Virus record (IMG/VR): IMGVR_UViG_3300044797_000394
Location: 1-64,000 of that record
Reading direction: 5' to 3' (one strand)
DNA from: a virus
DNA length: 64,000 nt
The translations under genes were made by a program, and so were the position numbers. Shown here piece after piece: positions 8,692 to 18,904 of this stretch; positions within the stretch are counted from its first letter, which is position 1, and each line of letters opens with the position of its first letter. The notes beneath the pieces are model-generated. The model worked only from the letters and a program-made list of their open reading frames with translations, did not search any database and was not told the DNA's origin.

Positions 8692-11600
8692 ATGGGCTTC
8701 AGTATCAGCGGATATGTACTTGAGCCGCCTCGAGTGGGCGGCTCAAACTCGCCCTTCACCTCGACGCCAAACGACTTTGTATCTGACCCTGGTACGTATA
8801 ACGCCTACTACACATCTGCCGAAGACGTACCCCGAGATGACTACCTCGTCGTGGTCATGACCCAGGGAAAGCTCCCCGCCGCTACATTCGGCTGGACAAA
8901 GAATGAGGGCCTCGTTGTTGAGGAAGCCGCGGTCCAGCGTTTCGACTACGACTCGACTCACCAAAGGTTCTATCCATTACCTGGCGGTCCAGCGACTACC
9001 GTGGGGGTTCTCGGTTCAACTTCGAACACTCAACGCCTTTCGGTCGCGGTTCCGATCGGAGTAACTTCCGCCGCTCCGTTCCGACTTTCGATCGGTACGA
9101 CGGGGAGTGGTACGACCCAGACGGTCTCTCTCGTTTCGAGCTTCGGTTCGCCTCCCCCGGGCACGACGGAACTCATGACCATTGGTTCGAATGCAGGTCA
9201 GCTCAACTGGAACTCCTCAGACCTTGCAACGTACGCAGGACAGACTGTTCGCTTCCAGCAGCAAGCCCCGTTCTCTTTTACCGCGTCGGACGGTAACATC
9301 GGGCTCATTGGAAACAACACCCTGCTCTTGAATCCAATTCCAGGAGATACTCAGTACCCTGTCCTTAGAATCGGATATGGGCTCTGGCTTACAGCAGTTG
9401 AGGTTCCGAACGAGTCCAGTTTCTCTCCAAATCCTACCGCAGGTACCGTTCAGTGGGCGCTCACGACGGGGCTCCTTAAGTTCAATTCAACGGATATCTC
9501 GGACAATGCGGGGACACCCGTCTATTACGATGGGGTCCTCATCTCTGCGAACCTATCGCTCCCCACCCAGTCTTTGGGGACGGTCAATCCTTCGGGCGTG
9601 CAGGGAACCGTACTGTCTCCAATTCCGTCTCCTGGGGGGGACATCATCTTTAGAATCCCTGGCGTCATCGACTTTCAGGAGGCCATTTCAACCCAGTTCT
9701 CCGACTTCAATTACACTGGAAAGCAAAGCGAAGTCCAGTACGATCCCACGACGGGACAAGTTCTTCTGTCTCTGGCGGACCGCACGACGTACAGTGGCCA
9801 ACCCCTCAGTGTGACGCTTGGGGATCTCGCCATCGAGCGTGGAATCTCGATGCGGTTCTTCCGCACGCCGGTGGACCTTTCTGGTACGGATGCCTCCGTC
9901 AATGACGTCAGTGCCATCTATACGGTGACGGGTGCCACATGGGCTAGTCCCATGATTCAAAGTCCTATCGTATCCCTTCCGTCGACGCCCATTGAATCTT
10001 CTAGCTATCCGATTACGGTCACGGTTTCCCAGGGGACCGGGACATTTACGGGAACCCTTCCCAATCTACAGCAATCGAGTCCGCCCGCGGGACTGGGGTA
10101 CGTCATCGATTATGACGCGGGACAACTTCAGTACGCGTTTCGACTGAACAGCAACGTCAGCCTTTTCGAGCAGTCCACCCCTGCGGCGATTCTCAATCCC
10201 CTCATCGTGGATTCAGAGCTCGACTTTGCCATTGAAACCTCTCCAGGTTCAGGCTTCTACAACCCGTTCACACAGGTTGGATCCTCCAACGTATTCGTTA
10301 CATCGAGCGGGCTAGGCGGCATTCTGGACACAACGGCGGGTCAATTCGCATTTACGCAAGTGGCCGGAACGCAATACGCCGCGAGTTCGTCAGGCTCATT
10401 TAGTGGTCCTACCTTTACGGACACAAGTCAAAACTTCACGACAGATGGCGTCACTCCTGGGGACTTCCTTGTTGTTCAGTCGGGCGCTTCCGAGGGGGTC
10501 TATGGGGTTTCGGCCGTCGGAACAACGACACTCACAACAGATGTTCCCGGCATCACCTCGAGCGATCTAGATTACGAGGTTCTTTCCTCGAAGGAGGTCC
10601 TTGCGGACCGCTTTTTTGAGCAGGTTGTCCTCGTGGACCCAAACACACGGGTTGAGAGAATCAACTCTCTTGGGGTGATTACGAATTCCCCCCGCTTGAG
10701 CATTCCTATCACGTACGTGGGGGTCACACGGTTCCGCTACGGGAGTGCTCCTGTTTTCTCTACGACGGTCAACATTGTTTCGAATGACGCGGCTTTTTCG
10801 AATCCTGCCATTCTGCCGTCTGGTACAGTTGAGATCAGCGCAGCGACGGGAGACCTGAATTTTTCATCGGCCGATTTGACCGGTGGAACCGTCTATTGGT
10901 CGCGCACCCTTGTCCAGAACGTGGATTACACAATCGCCGCGTACTTTGGGACTATCAGTTTTACGGATCGTTTCCTCGCCCTCGAAGAGGCGTACGTCAC
11001 GTATACGTCTACCGAAAATCCGTCTGTCGTTATCATGGAGTCGGCAACGTTCCTAGTTCGTAAGGAACTGACGCAACCCCACCCGTTGCCAACATCGACC
11101 TTGAGTTTCAATCCGTTGGGGCGAACAGTAGCTACGACTCCAACTCAAGCAGTCTTCCGGGGTGGTCGTCCGCAAGTTCTAGGCACTCAATGCACGGTTG
11201 ATACCGCGAACTCCACCATTACGTTCTTGTCTGATTCTATTCTGACGGACGCGCTACCGCATGGGGCCACCATCGCCCCGACGGAAAACGTCTACATTGA
11301 TTACTACATTTACCAGGCGATAGGCGGTGAACAGAACATCACAGTTCAAAATCCGCCAATCAACCTTGCTCAGGTCAGTATTACTTCCGATCAAAGTAGT
11401 TTGACCATCACTGGGGACTATTCGGACTCATTCCCAGTCGGTTATCTCCTACGCGTCGACAGTGAGCAGATTTACCTCATCGCCTCGTCCTCTTACGCCT
11501 CTGGTTTCACCACGGTGACCATCGGGGAGACATTCACAGACGACTACACGAACCCCACTCTCTATGTGTCGTCCGGACCTCTTCCGACGACGGGTACACC

Positions 11601-14589
11601 GACCGTTCCTTCGTACTTCGTAACTGAGTTGTCCCAGTACAATGCGATTGCCCAGGGAATGAACGCCATCAGCGTTGTAGGGGATAGGACGAGCTCTTAC
11701 AAAACGGGTACGATCATTCTACTTGGTTCCGATTATTACGAAGCTACGGGAGCAACGTACGACTCGAGCTCGAATCTCACGCAGGTCACATTGACTCGCA
11801 ATACGGTTCAGCAGTACACAACGACGGCGCTCAAGTATTCGGTTCGACCCGTTCTCGAAGCGACTACGACAACGGTTTCGACACAGTATCCACCCATTAC
11901 GACTCAATCCATTATCGTTTGGAGGAGAGTCGAGGGACAGCCTGGCGTCATCCTCACCTCTCCTACGGATTATACGATGGACGCGGCAGGGAACGTCACG
12001 CTGGCAACCCCGCTTCAGTCAGGTGAGGAGGTCTCGATTTTCTATACGGGTAGCTACAGCGTCCAAGCTGGACTTCACTTCAAAGCAAGCTACACGTACG
12101 TGACTACGCCCACGACGGCAAATGGGCTCCTCAATCAGATTCTCCTCGCGGACTATTCAACGTTCAACCCGGACAATTTCTACTTCCGCGTGGAGACGAT
12201 GACGAACTTTCGTGCGGAATACGAGGCGGATATTCAAGCGGACGCCACGTCCAACGTTCCCTCGGGCGGCCCCACCACATCGAACGCGTCTCAACCTGTT
12301 TTGTATGAGCAGGGTAAGCCGTCACTTTACTTCAATGAGGGGCACTACGCGAATCAGGACATCATCGCTCGGAGTGTGCTCGTTTACTACAACTCCGCCA
12401 TCAATTACCTGGAAGCCGTCCTTACAGCGATGGACGGTCGAGTAGTCGGGGATTCTGATGGACTGTTTGTGTTCGATGGGGTTATTGGACGAACCATCTC
12501 AGGGTTTCCCCCAACGGGCGTTCTCAATCAAATTGATGATCTCATTCAGGTATCGCCTTTTCCACTTCCGAACGGGACCTATCAGCAAATCTACCTGAAC
12601 GGACCGTACAGTCGGTTTTTCAAGACGAAGCGAAACGTGTTCACCACGTCCCCCGCTCTAGCGGGGGTCAAAGAAGGCGATCATATCGCTCAATACACGT
12701 TCCAAGCCCTTTCGTCCCTTCCCGGTGTCACATTCAAACGATGGCCCCGAGCTCAGATCCAGTTCGACTATCCCGCTGGAACCAGCACATTCACAGTTGA
12801 CAACGCCACTGGAACAGACGACTCCTTGCAGCGTCCTTCGTTCATCACTGGTATGCAGGTCGTCATAGAGGATTCCCTGGGGAATGTGTACTTGAGTTAT
12901 TCGGCTAACGCTGAGGTGGCTTCGTTCTCGTCTACAAGCATTACGCTGAGTTCCTCGGTGCCCTTAGACGTTCCCGCTGGCGCTACGATCTACATGTCGC
13001 CGACGGATGCCTCGAGCCGTTTGAACAGTTCGCAAAACGGCTACCAAATGCTTTACCAGTTTGGCAAAGACGTGAATGCCGATCTTCTGACAGGGGAACT
13101 GCTTTACGTTCCAGCCCCGGCCGTCACGTTCCCCTTGTTTCCAACAATCAATCCAGTTCAGGCGGGAGACATTCTTCAGGCGAACGAGGCAGGTGTCAGT
13201 GTTACATACTTGACTCCCTACCGATTCCCCGCTCTCGATGGTGAGACTACGGACGATGATGGAGATCAGGCGGTTCCTTTGATCGGGCCTACCTTTGACG
13301 GAGAAATCGTTCCGTCTGGCGGTGGACCATTGAACGTCGAAGCTCTGAACGAGGTCTCTACCAGTACGTTTCGCACGTCGACGACGACACCAACGTTCGT
13401 CGGAATGGGGAGTCTCAATCTAGGGGGCACGGTGATCACCCTCACGAGCGGGATCTTCCCATCTCCGGTGCCCAAGCTCTACGACCTCGTTCGCATCACC
13501 TCGGGTCTGAATGCTGGATCTTCCTGGCGTCAGATCACGTCGGTTCCTACAAGCACGACCATCACGGTCAGCGATGCATTCACTTTGGACTCGGGGTTCA
13601 CCTTTGACATCGCTGTCAGCTCTACGACGGTTTCTGGGACGGCGAGCTTGTCAGGCACGAGTTTCAGTGATTCTCTCGCCACGTTTGAATCTACGGTTCA
13701 GGTGGGTTGGACCGTAGTTATGACGAGCGGACCCAATGCGGGTCTCCGTCGACAGATTGTGGCTATCGCCAGTAACACGATCCTGACCTTGAGTTCCGCA
13801 TTCACGAGTGGTACGGGCGGCACCTATCGCGTCGACAACCCACTCGACACTTACACGGGAAGCGTCCTAACCGAGCTACAGGAGGCGGTCTCAACTCTCC
13901 TCACGGCGGTCACGAATGAGAATACGGCAATCCTGAACTTCCTGGGGACGGTTTTCACCACGGAAATCACAAGTACAACCGGTTCGGTTTCTGGAACGTC
14001 TTTGACGGACGGTTCTCAAGATTTCACGAATGACGGTGTGACCACGTCAGACTTCGTGTACGTCCAAACGGGGGCGAACGCCGGGGTCTACGCAATCGCC
14101 AGCATCAACAGTCCAACGGGTATCACGGTCGCCTCGGCGTTCCCCTCCTCGGGCTCTCTTCCTTCGTATGAAATCGTTAGTACGTTCGGGGTATCCCTTG
14201 CGACCTTGCAGGTAGTTTTGAACATCTACCTACAAAACGTAACGTTCTTGTCTGATACCACTACGTTTTCTGGATTGCTATCCACCACGGTTCCAGTTCT
14301 TGGGGATTCGGGAGCAACAGCTTACGGGTACCTGCCTTCGGATCTCAACAATCGGTACACCATCGTAACCGCTCGTCAAACGGCCCTCACTGGCTACATC
14401 ACGAGCATCGAGACGCCACTTACCTCATCCGACAGATTGTACGATGCCCGCTACATTTGGATTTCCGAGAGGATTGATAAGCAGAGTGGCCTCCTTGTGT
14501 TGGAGCAGATGGCAGTCGCTAACCGCATTGCAGCTCAAGCGGACGTCGTTAATCAACTGACGAAACTTCTAGCCTTACAGGATCAGTAA
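8692..14589 (+). CDS. Giant baseplate-associated structural protein
   Basis: 1965 aa, preceded by a strong AGGGGG ribosome binding site. It is beta-rich with many Thr/Ser/Gly/Pro turns and no enzymatic motif. Several stretches of about 65-70 residues follow one loose scheme: a G-x-x-x-G-T/P-x-F/L-x-D start, a D/Q-F-x-x-x-G-V-x-x-G/S-D-F/Y strand, an A-G/E-x-Y/G-x-I/V turn and a T-x-x-T-x-x-x-A/P ending. Examples are at about 10,385-10,590, 13,400-13,615, 13,625-13,850 and 13,975-14,185. They may be distant relatives of the module described in the fibre genes. The final 120 residues are helical (VLNIYLQNVT..., LLVLEQMAVANRIAAQADVVNQ). Its size and place between the spike and J-like genes suggest a wedge or peripheral baseplate scaffold. 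Confidence 0.72.
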   Translation: MGFSISGYVLEPPRVGGSNSPFTSTPNDFVSDPGTYNAYYTSAEDVPRDDYLVVVMTQGKLPAATFGWTKNEGLVVEEAAVQRFDYDSTHQRFYPLPGGPATTVGVLGSTSNTQRLSVAVPIGVTSAAPFRLSIGTTGSGTTQTVSLVSSFGSPPPGTTELMTIGSNAGQLNWNSSDLATYAGQTVRFQQQAPFSFTASDGNIGLIGNNTLLLNPIPGDTQYPVLRIGYGLWLTAVEVPNESSFSPNPTAGTVQWALTTGLLKFNSTDISDNAGTPVYYDGVLISANLSLPTQSLGTVNPSGVQGTVLSPIPSPGGDIIFRIPGVIDFQEAISTQFSDFNYTGKQSEVQYDPTTGQVLLSLADRTTYSGQPLSVTLGDLAIERGISMRFFRTPVDLSGTDASVNDVSAIYTVTGATWASPMIQSPIVSLPSTPIESSSYPITVTVSQGTGTFTGTLPNLQQSSPPAGLGYVIDYDAGQLQYAFRLNSNVSLFEQSTPAAILNPLIVDSELDFAIETSPGSGFYNPFTQVGSSNVFVTSSGLGGILDTTAGQFAFTQVAGTQYAASSSGSFSGPTFTDTSQNFTTDGVTPGDFLVVQSGASEGVYGVSAVGTTTLTTDVPGITSSDLDYEVLSSKEVLADRFFEQVVLVDPNTRVERINSLGVITNSPRLSIPITYVGVTRFRYGSAPVFSTTVNIVSNDAAFSNPAILPSGTVEISAATGDLNFSSADLTGGTVYWSRTLVQNVDYTIAAYFGTISFTDRFLALEEAYVTYTSTENPSVVIMESATFLVRKELTQPHPLPTSTLSFNPLGRTVATTPTQAVFRGGRPQVLGTQCTVDTANSTITFLSDSILTDALPHGATIAPTENVYIDYYIYQAIGGEQNITVQNPPINLAQVSITSDQSSLTITGDYSDSFPVGYLLRVDSEQIYLIASSSYASGFTTVTIGETFTDDYTNPTLYVSSGPLPTTGTPTVPSYFVTELSQYNAIAQGMNAISVVGDRTSSYKTGTIILLGSDYYEATGATYDSSSNLTQVTLTRNTVQQYTTTALKYSVRPVLEATTTTVSTQYPPITTQSIIVWRRVEGQPGVILTSPTDYTMDAAGNVTLATPLQSGEEVSIFYTGSYSVQAGLHFKASYTYVTTPTTANGLLNQILLADYSTFNPDNFYFRVETMTNFRAEYEADIQADATSNVPSGGPTTSNASQPVLYEQGKPSLYFNEGHYANQDIIARSVLVYYNSAINYLEAVLTAMDGRVVGDSDGLFVFDGVIGRTISGFPPTGVLNQIDDLIQVSPFPLPNGTYQQIYLNGPYSRFFKTKRNVFTTSPALAGVKEGDHIAQYTFQALSSLPGVTFKRWPRAQIQFDYPAGTSTFTVDNATGTDDSLQRPSFITGMQVVIEDSLGNVYLSYSANAEVASFSSTSITLSSSVPLDVPAGATIYMSPTDASSRLNSSQNGYQMLYQFGKDVNADLLTGELLYVPAPAVTFPLFPTINPVQAGDILQANEAGVSVTYLTPYRFPALDGETTDDDGDQAVPLIGPTFDGEIVPSGGGPLNVEALNEVSTSTFRTSTTTPTFVGMGSLNLGGTVITLTSGIFPSPVPKLYDLVRITSGLNAGSSWRQITSVPTSTTITVSDAFTLDSGFTFDIAVSSTTVSGTASLSGTSFSDSLATFESTVQVGWTVVMTSGPNAGLRRQIVAIASNTILTLSSAFTSGTGGTYRVDNPLDTYTGSVLTELQEAVSTLLTAVTNENTAILNFLGTVFTTEITSTTGSVSGTSLTDGSQDFTNDGVTTSDFVYVQTGANAGVYAIASINSPTGITVASAFPSSGSLPSYEIVSTFGVSLATLQVVLNIYLQNVTFLSDTTTFSGLLSTTVPVLGDSGATAYGYLPSDLNNRYTIVTARQTALTGYITSIETPLTSSDRLYDARYIWISERIDKQSGLLVLEQMAVANRIAAQADVVNQLTKLLALQDQ

Positions 14590-14590
14590 G

Positions 14591-14758
14591 ATGGACGAAG
14601 ATTTGAAACCAGAACCCCCGAAGGTCGAGTGGGAGTACAAGACGCAGTTCTCGATTAACGAGCGTATGCGGGAGGTGATTCAAGCCACGATTAAAGTCGC
14701 TCAGGCGGACATCGAGTCGTACCGCAAAAAATTGCGCAAACTCACGTATGGGGCGTAA
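14591..14758 (+). CDS. Small charged protein, 55 aa
   Basis: The frame starts with ATG one base after the previous stop and ends in TAA immediately before the next ATG, filling the gap exactly. The product starts MDEDLKPEPPKVEWEYKTQF, continues as a basic/acidic helix (INERMREVIQATIKVAQADI) and ends LRKLTYGA. It is highly charged, unlike its neighbours, and looks like a short helical adaptor or assembly factor. There is no family I recognise. The tight fit between two genes is the main support. Confidence 0.65.
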   Translation: MDEDLKPEPPKVEWEYKTQFSINERMREVIQATIKVAQADIESYRKKLRKLTYGA

Positions 14759-16963
14759 ATGGCATCAGCTACTTGGCAGAGCTTCACTATCCAGCTCCCC
14801 GGGGAGACCCTTCTTGAGCCGGTTAGGAGTATTCTCGAGACCCTTGTCGTTTTTCTTGAGGTTCTCAAGACGATTCTTGACACAGTCAAGTCATTTCTCA
14901 TTCCCATTTCGAATCCGATTGCGGCTCTCGTTCAAGCTCTCATCGGCCTCATCAATACTCTTTTCCAGTCCTTGAATCAAACGGGTGTCTACGGGTACTT
15001 CGATATTCCAGATCCATCGAAGGACCCCAACTTTTTCAAGTATACCGGGGGGTATCAGGCGTTCGTGCAGCGGTTCAAAGGGTCCCTTTTGGACACACGA
15101 GACCCAAACCGACCCCAACCCATCTCGGGTGCCACCCAGAGCGGCTTCATTCTCATTGTGGCAGACGCTCAAACGCCTATGGCACTCATGCAGCTCCTGA
15201 AGGTGCTCATTCGGTTCTTTCAGAAGGATGAGCTACTTTCCCAGACTAGATTCGCGGCTCCAACGAACGTCAAGCTCCTTCCGATGGGGAGTAAAAACGA
15301 ACCCCTAACGAGCCTTGCTCAAGTATTTGGGGCAACGCCGACGGGCATTTCGATGCAGTGGACTCTAGGGGGTACAACCAATCCCCCAGCTCGTGGGTTC
15401 ACCGACCTCGGTAGCGTCGTCGCCAACGAGTTTATCCCGCCCAAGTGGCTGATAGAGCGCAGCTCGACGCCCCTCAATGGGGACGTAGACATTGCGGCAA
15501 CGGGCACAGGTCGATGCACCTACATGCTTCAGACTCAACATGAAAATCGAGGCGCTCCAGGACAATTCCTCTCTCAGAAAGTCTACCTTCATGACGAAAA
15601 CGGCGACCCTGTTATCAAGTTCGACACCTACAAGGTTCTCACTCTCACTGACGACAATGGGAACCTGCTCAACACGATTGCGAATGGTGCCTTCGGAGAG
15701 CTTGGTTTCATCCAATATTTCGACACCAACGTCCAACCCGACCAAACATACTACTACCGAGTGCGAGCCTTCTTCGGAACGCTGAATATCTCGAACAATC
15801 AAGTCCAATGGGCAACGACCCCATCGATGGATACGAGCAAACGCCCGTACCTTCCCTGGCCAGGCACGGGCCTGGTTATGGGACATCCGAGCGGCATTTT
15901 TCGTCAACGTGTGCCCAAGATTCCAGCAAATTTCGATATCGTAGGGAATTTGACCGCTCTTTTCCTAGCGGGCTTTTCATTGAACTTTCAAGTCCCAGTT
16001 CAGTCCCCGGACAAGTTTACGAACTCTGGAGTGAACATTCCTCCAACACCCGTGACTCATATAGGGTACGGTTCGCTGACGAAAAATGCGGGCATTCTGG
16101 CAGGGTTCCTCGCCCAACCTGTCATCTCCGCCATCGCTAGTGCGGTCAACATTCCGAGTTACAGTTCGGTTACTGTCATCACTCCAATTCCTGTGGATCC
16201 CGTTTTGGGGACGAATGTTGTCGTCCCCTGGCAAATGCCCACGGTGCGGAGACAAGCCGCGAGACTGGCAAACACCGTAGCCTCCTCGCTACTCGAACAG
16301 GGTTCTTCGGCAATGACCCAGTTTCAACAAATCATGCAATCACTGCCGAAGGGACCCCTAGCGCCAGCAACAACGAAAATAGCCGCTTCGACGAACCTTT
16401 CCCAGCTCGTGATGGCAATCACATATCTCGATAGCGACGGGAATTACGATCTCGACACCTATAACGCCTATGTGGCGGCCTTCAACGACTCTTCGTGTCG
16501 ACAGAACATTCTCTTCGCCATTCAGCACATCACGGCCTACACCCTTGGGGGTACTCCGCCAGACTGGATTCAACTCACCATACTCAAGGACGTCATCCCT
16601 TGGTCGGGACAGCTCATCTACGACATCATTGCCAAGATCAAGGCAATGCAAGACTCTTCTCGTGGCATCAATGCTGAGATAGCCCAATTTATTGCCGCCA
16701 TCGAGCGCAAGATCACAGTGCTCGAGCAATTCATCGAGTACTTGGTGAACATCCTAGACTTCATCCTTGCATTGGAGGGTGGGTTCTACCTTCTTTTCGT
16801 TCCACAGACGAGCGGGGACGTCACCACATGGTTTTCACTGATCGATGGAGCTGGCGGGACTCCACCGCCTAGCGGCCCCGGGGGCTATTCGGCAGGCGTC
16901 GCCCTCGCCTACGAGGCACCGGATGTAACTGCTTTTGCCAGTGCGTTTAAGCTCATTTTCTGA
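14759..16963 (+). CDS. Baseplate-cluster structural protein with hydrophobic N-terminus
   Basis: 734 aa. Residues about 15-75 are amphipathic/hydrophobic helices (LLEPVRSILETLVVFLEVLK and further Leu/Ile-rich turns) with no charged signal peptide. A fibronectin-III-like region at about 290-360 ends in the typical strand QTYYYRVRAF, followed by SNNQVQWATTPS. A second hydrophobic helical region lies at about 630-685 (the IIAKIKAMQDSSRGINAEIA region). The mix of helical ends and a beta middle suggests a large component bridging the baseplate. The start directly abuts the 55-aa gene before it. Function not recognised. Confidence 0.7.
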   Translation: MASATWQSFTIQLPGETLLEPVRSILETLVVFLEVLKTILDTVKSFLIPISNPIAALVQALIGLINTLFQSLNQTGVYGYFDIPDPSKDPNFFKYTGGYQAFVQRFKGSLLDTRDPNRPQPISGATQSGFILIVADAQTPMALMQLLKVLIRFFQKDELLSQTRFAAPTNVKLLPMGSKNEPLTSLAQVFGATPTGISMQWTLGGTTNPPARGFTDLGSVVANEFIPPKWLIERSSTPLNGDVDIAATGTGRCTYMLQTQHENRGAPGQFLSQKVYLHDENGDPVIKFDTYKVLTLTDDNGNLLNTIANGAFGELGFIQYFDTNVQPDQTYYYRVRAFFGTLNISNNQVQWATTPSMDTSKRPYLPWPGTGLVMGHPSGIFRQRVPKIPANFDIVGNLTALFLAGFSLNFQVPVQSPDKFTNSGVNIPPTPVTHIGYGSLTKNAGILAGFLAQPVISAIASAVNIPSYSSVTVITPIPVDPVLGTNVVVPWQMPTVRRQAARLANTVASSLLEQGSSAMTQFQQIMQSLPKGPLAPATTKIAASTNLSQLVMAITYLDSDGNYDLDTYNAYVAAFNDSSCRQNILFAIQHITAYTLGGTPPDWIQLTILKDVIPWSGQLIYDIIAKIKAMQDSSRGINAEIAQFIAAIERKITVLEQFIEYLVNILDFILALEGGFYLLFVPQTSGDVTTWFSLIDGAGGTPPPSGPGGYSAGVALAYEAPDVTAFASAFKLIF

Positions 16964-16996
16964 GCGGTAGCTTTCTATTTGTAGGAGACGCTAGAC

Positions 16997-17761
16997 GTGG
17001 CGTACGATCATCTAGGGACCTTTAATTCCAGTCAGTTCCAGCGACTGTCGACCTACACCCTCGCTCAGGTACAGGATATCCCGGGTCGAATCGCACATCT
17101 TACGGCTGAGCTTACTCGAATCGGTCAGGTGGTGTTCACCTTTGATAAGGCAACTGTCACGGGCTACGAGCCCAGTCCCTCCGATTCCTACATGGGGAAG
17201 CTCTTCCGGGCTTACGAAGTTCTTGGGGGTAATCCTTATTACGACCTCAAGCTCAGGCAGAAGGCCACCCAAGCTCTCTACCTCATGAGGGCGGACGAAA
17301 CCCGAGCCCCGCAAGTTCGCAGTGACGGGACGGTCGTTTCTACGGAGGGTCTGGCAGATGCCCCTTCCGCGGTTTTGGGTCAGCAAATTAGGGACTGGAT
17401 GTATGACTCCCTCCAATATAAGAGGGAGTACCTTGAGAGAAAGATTCGAAAAGCTCTAGACTATTCGGACCAATTGAACGATGAGATCACGCTACTGAAG
17501 ACAATTCAGGGAGACACGACGGTTTCGGGTTCGGCTCAAAACATGATTAGCTCTGTTCAACAACTCATTACAGACCGAAACTATCGAGCTATCGCGGACG
17601 ACGGTGGCAAGGATCCCGAGGGAACTCTTACGCACGCTCCTTATGCGGGCCTCGAGCCTGGACCTCAAAGGCCAGTCGTTACGGCATACTACCGCACTCT
17701 CAATGGGTACGTGACTCCGAATGACGGTACGGATAACCCAACGAACACTACGGGCACATGA
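16997..17761 (+). CDS. Baseplate-cluster protein, mostly helical
   Basis: 254 aa with a GTG start and a GGAG site about ten bases upstream. The N-terminal two thirds are helical and rich in aromatic and charged residues (QVQDIPGRIAHLTAELTRIG, MGKLFRAYEVLGG, LRQKATQALYLMRADE, YLERKIRKALDYSDQLNDEI); the last 40 residues are a Pro/Thr/Asn-rich tail. The stop overlaps the next ATG (ATGA), so it is coupled to the gp25-like gene. Such a helical protein in a wedge operon may join wedge parts together. That role is inferred from position only. Confidence 0.68.
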   Translation: MAYDHLGTFNSSQFQRLSTYTLAQVQDIPGRIAHLTAELTRIGQVVFTFDKATVTGYEPSPSDSYMGKLFRAYEVLGGNPYYDLKLRQKATQALYLMRADETRAPQVRSDGTVVSTEGLADAPSAVLGQQIRDWMYDSLQYKREYLERKIRKALDYSDQLNDEITLLKTIQGDTTVSGSAQNMISSVQQLITDRNYRAIADDGGKDPEGTLTHAPYAGLEPGPQRPVVTAYYRTLNGYVTPNDGTDNPTNTTGT

Positions 17762-18900
17762 GTTACGACCGTCAAATAGACCAAATTTGCCCGCACATCG
17801 TGGCGGAAGAAGGTCTATTTGTGTCTCCTATCGATCGTCAGACCGTGGTCCCACTTCAGCCAATCAGCAACCTAGGTTCGATCGTCCTCAACTACAACGG
17901 CGCTTTCAATGTCCCCCCTAACGGGGTTCAGGTCGCCGCTCAAGTGACTGGTTCAGCCGTGGGGCCGTACAACATTGTGACTGGAGCCAATGACACGATG
18001 GTCGTCACGGTAGACCAGGGGACTCCCCAGACTTTGGTTGTTCCAGCGACGAATCAGATCACGCCAAACCACTTGGTGGCTCTTTTGAATCCACAAGTGG
18101 CAGGAATGGCGTTTACCTCGAACGGTAATCAGATCGGCATCAAGAGTGCCTCCACGGGAGTCGGAGCGAGCATCTACATCAGTGCCGCGAGCACCTTGGC
18201 CCCCACGTTGGGTCTGACGACAAACCGCTTCTACCGTGGGGTACAGGCTGCTCCTGGTTGGACTCTTGTTTCGGATCCACAGTCGCTCACCAACCCGCCT
18301 CTCAGGCTCATTGTGTTTGATGAGCCTCTCAAGGGCTTCAACGACTTCGTGCAGCTTTCTTATTCGACCACCCAGCAGACGTGCCGGCGGTGCGGTGGAC
18401 TTGGAGTCGAAAACGATTGGAGATATGGGTCTACAGGTGAAACGGCGAACGTCATCGATGAGGCCCTGCTCATCCAAGAATCTCAGAAGCTCATGTTCAC
18501 CCTGCTCGGTTCGAACCCTTTCCACATATGGTATGGGACTCAGATTGAGAACAGCGTCGGGCAGAAGATCGCCTCGGGCGGGTTCAATCAGAACTCGATT
18601 CTTCAGGACGCTTACACGGCATTCCAGCGATGGCAGTCGATCAAGCGACAGCAGGAGCAGGTCGTCGGGCAGATTCTGACGGATGAGGAGTACCCACTTC
18701 GCCTTGTGTCTGTTACGCTGAACCAATCGACCTCCGACCCCACCATCTGCTTCTTAACCCTTGTTATTCAGAACCGTTCGACGAAACCCATTCAGTTGAC
18801 ACGTGGGCTTGTCCTACCTCAACCCTTGGACCTACTGGGATCCACCCAGCAACAGGGTTTGATTCGTCAATCTCTTTCTGGCTACGTACTAACAGGATGA
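17758..18900 (+). CDS. Baseplate wedge protein, gp25-like region with CxxC motif
   Basis: 380 aa. The N-terminal half is beta-rich (residues about 30-160). From about residue 190 the sequence resembles wedge proteins of the gp25 type in large phages: LRLIVFDEPLKGFNDFVQLS, a possible metal knuckle TCRRCGGLGVENDW (C209, C212), then LIQESQKLMFTLLGSNPFHI and a helical QRWQSIKRQQEQVV segment before final strands. gp25 proteins link the wedge to the sheath/baseplate inner ring and have a lysozyme-like ancestry without activity. It sits between the helical protein (ATGA overlap) and the J-like gene, the expected order for wedge genes. Confidence 0.68.
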   Translation: MSYDRQIDQICPHIVAEEGLFVSPIDRQTVVPLQPISNLGSIVLNYNGAFNVPPNGVQVAAQVTGSAVGPYNIVTGANDTMVVTVDQGTPQTLVVPATNQITPNHLVALLNPQVAGMAFTSNGNQIGIKSASTGVGASIYISAASTLAPTLGLTTNRFYRGVQAAPGWTLVSDPQSLTNPPLRLIVFDEPLKGFNDFVQLSYSTTQQTCRRCGGLGVENDWRYGSTGETANVIDEALLIQESQKLMFTLLGSNPFHIWYGTQIENSVGQKIASGGFNQNSILQDAYTAFQRWQSIKRQQEQVVGQILTDEEYPLRLVSVTLNQSTSDPTICFLTLVIQNRSTKPIQLTRGLVLPQPLDLLGSTQQQGLIRQSLSGYVLTG

Positions 18901-18904
18901 CCTA

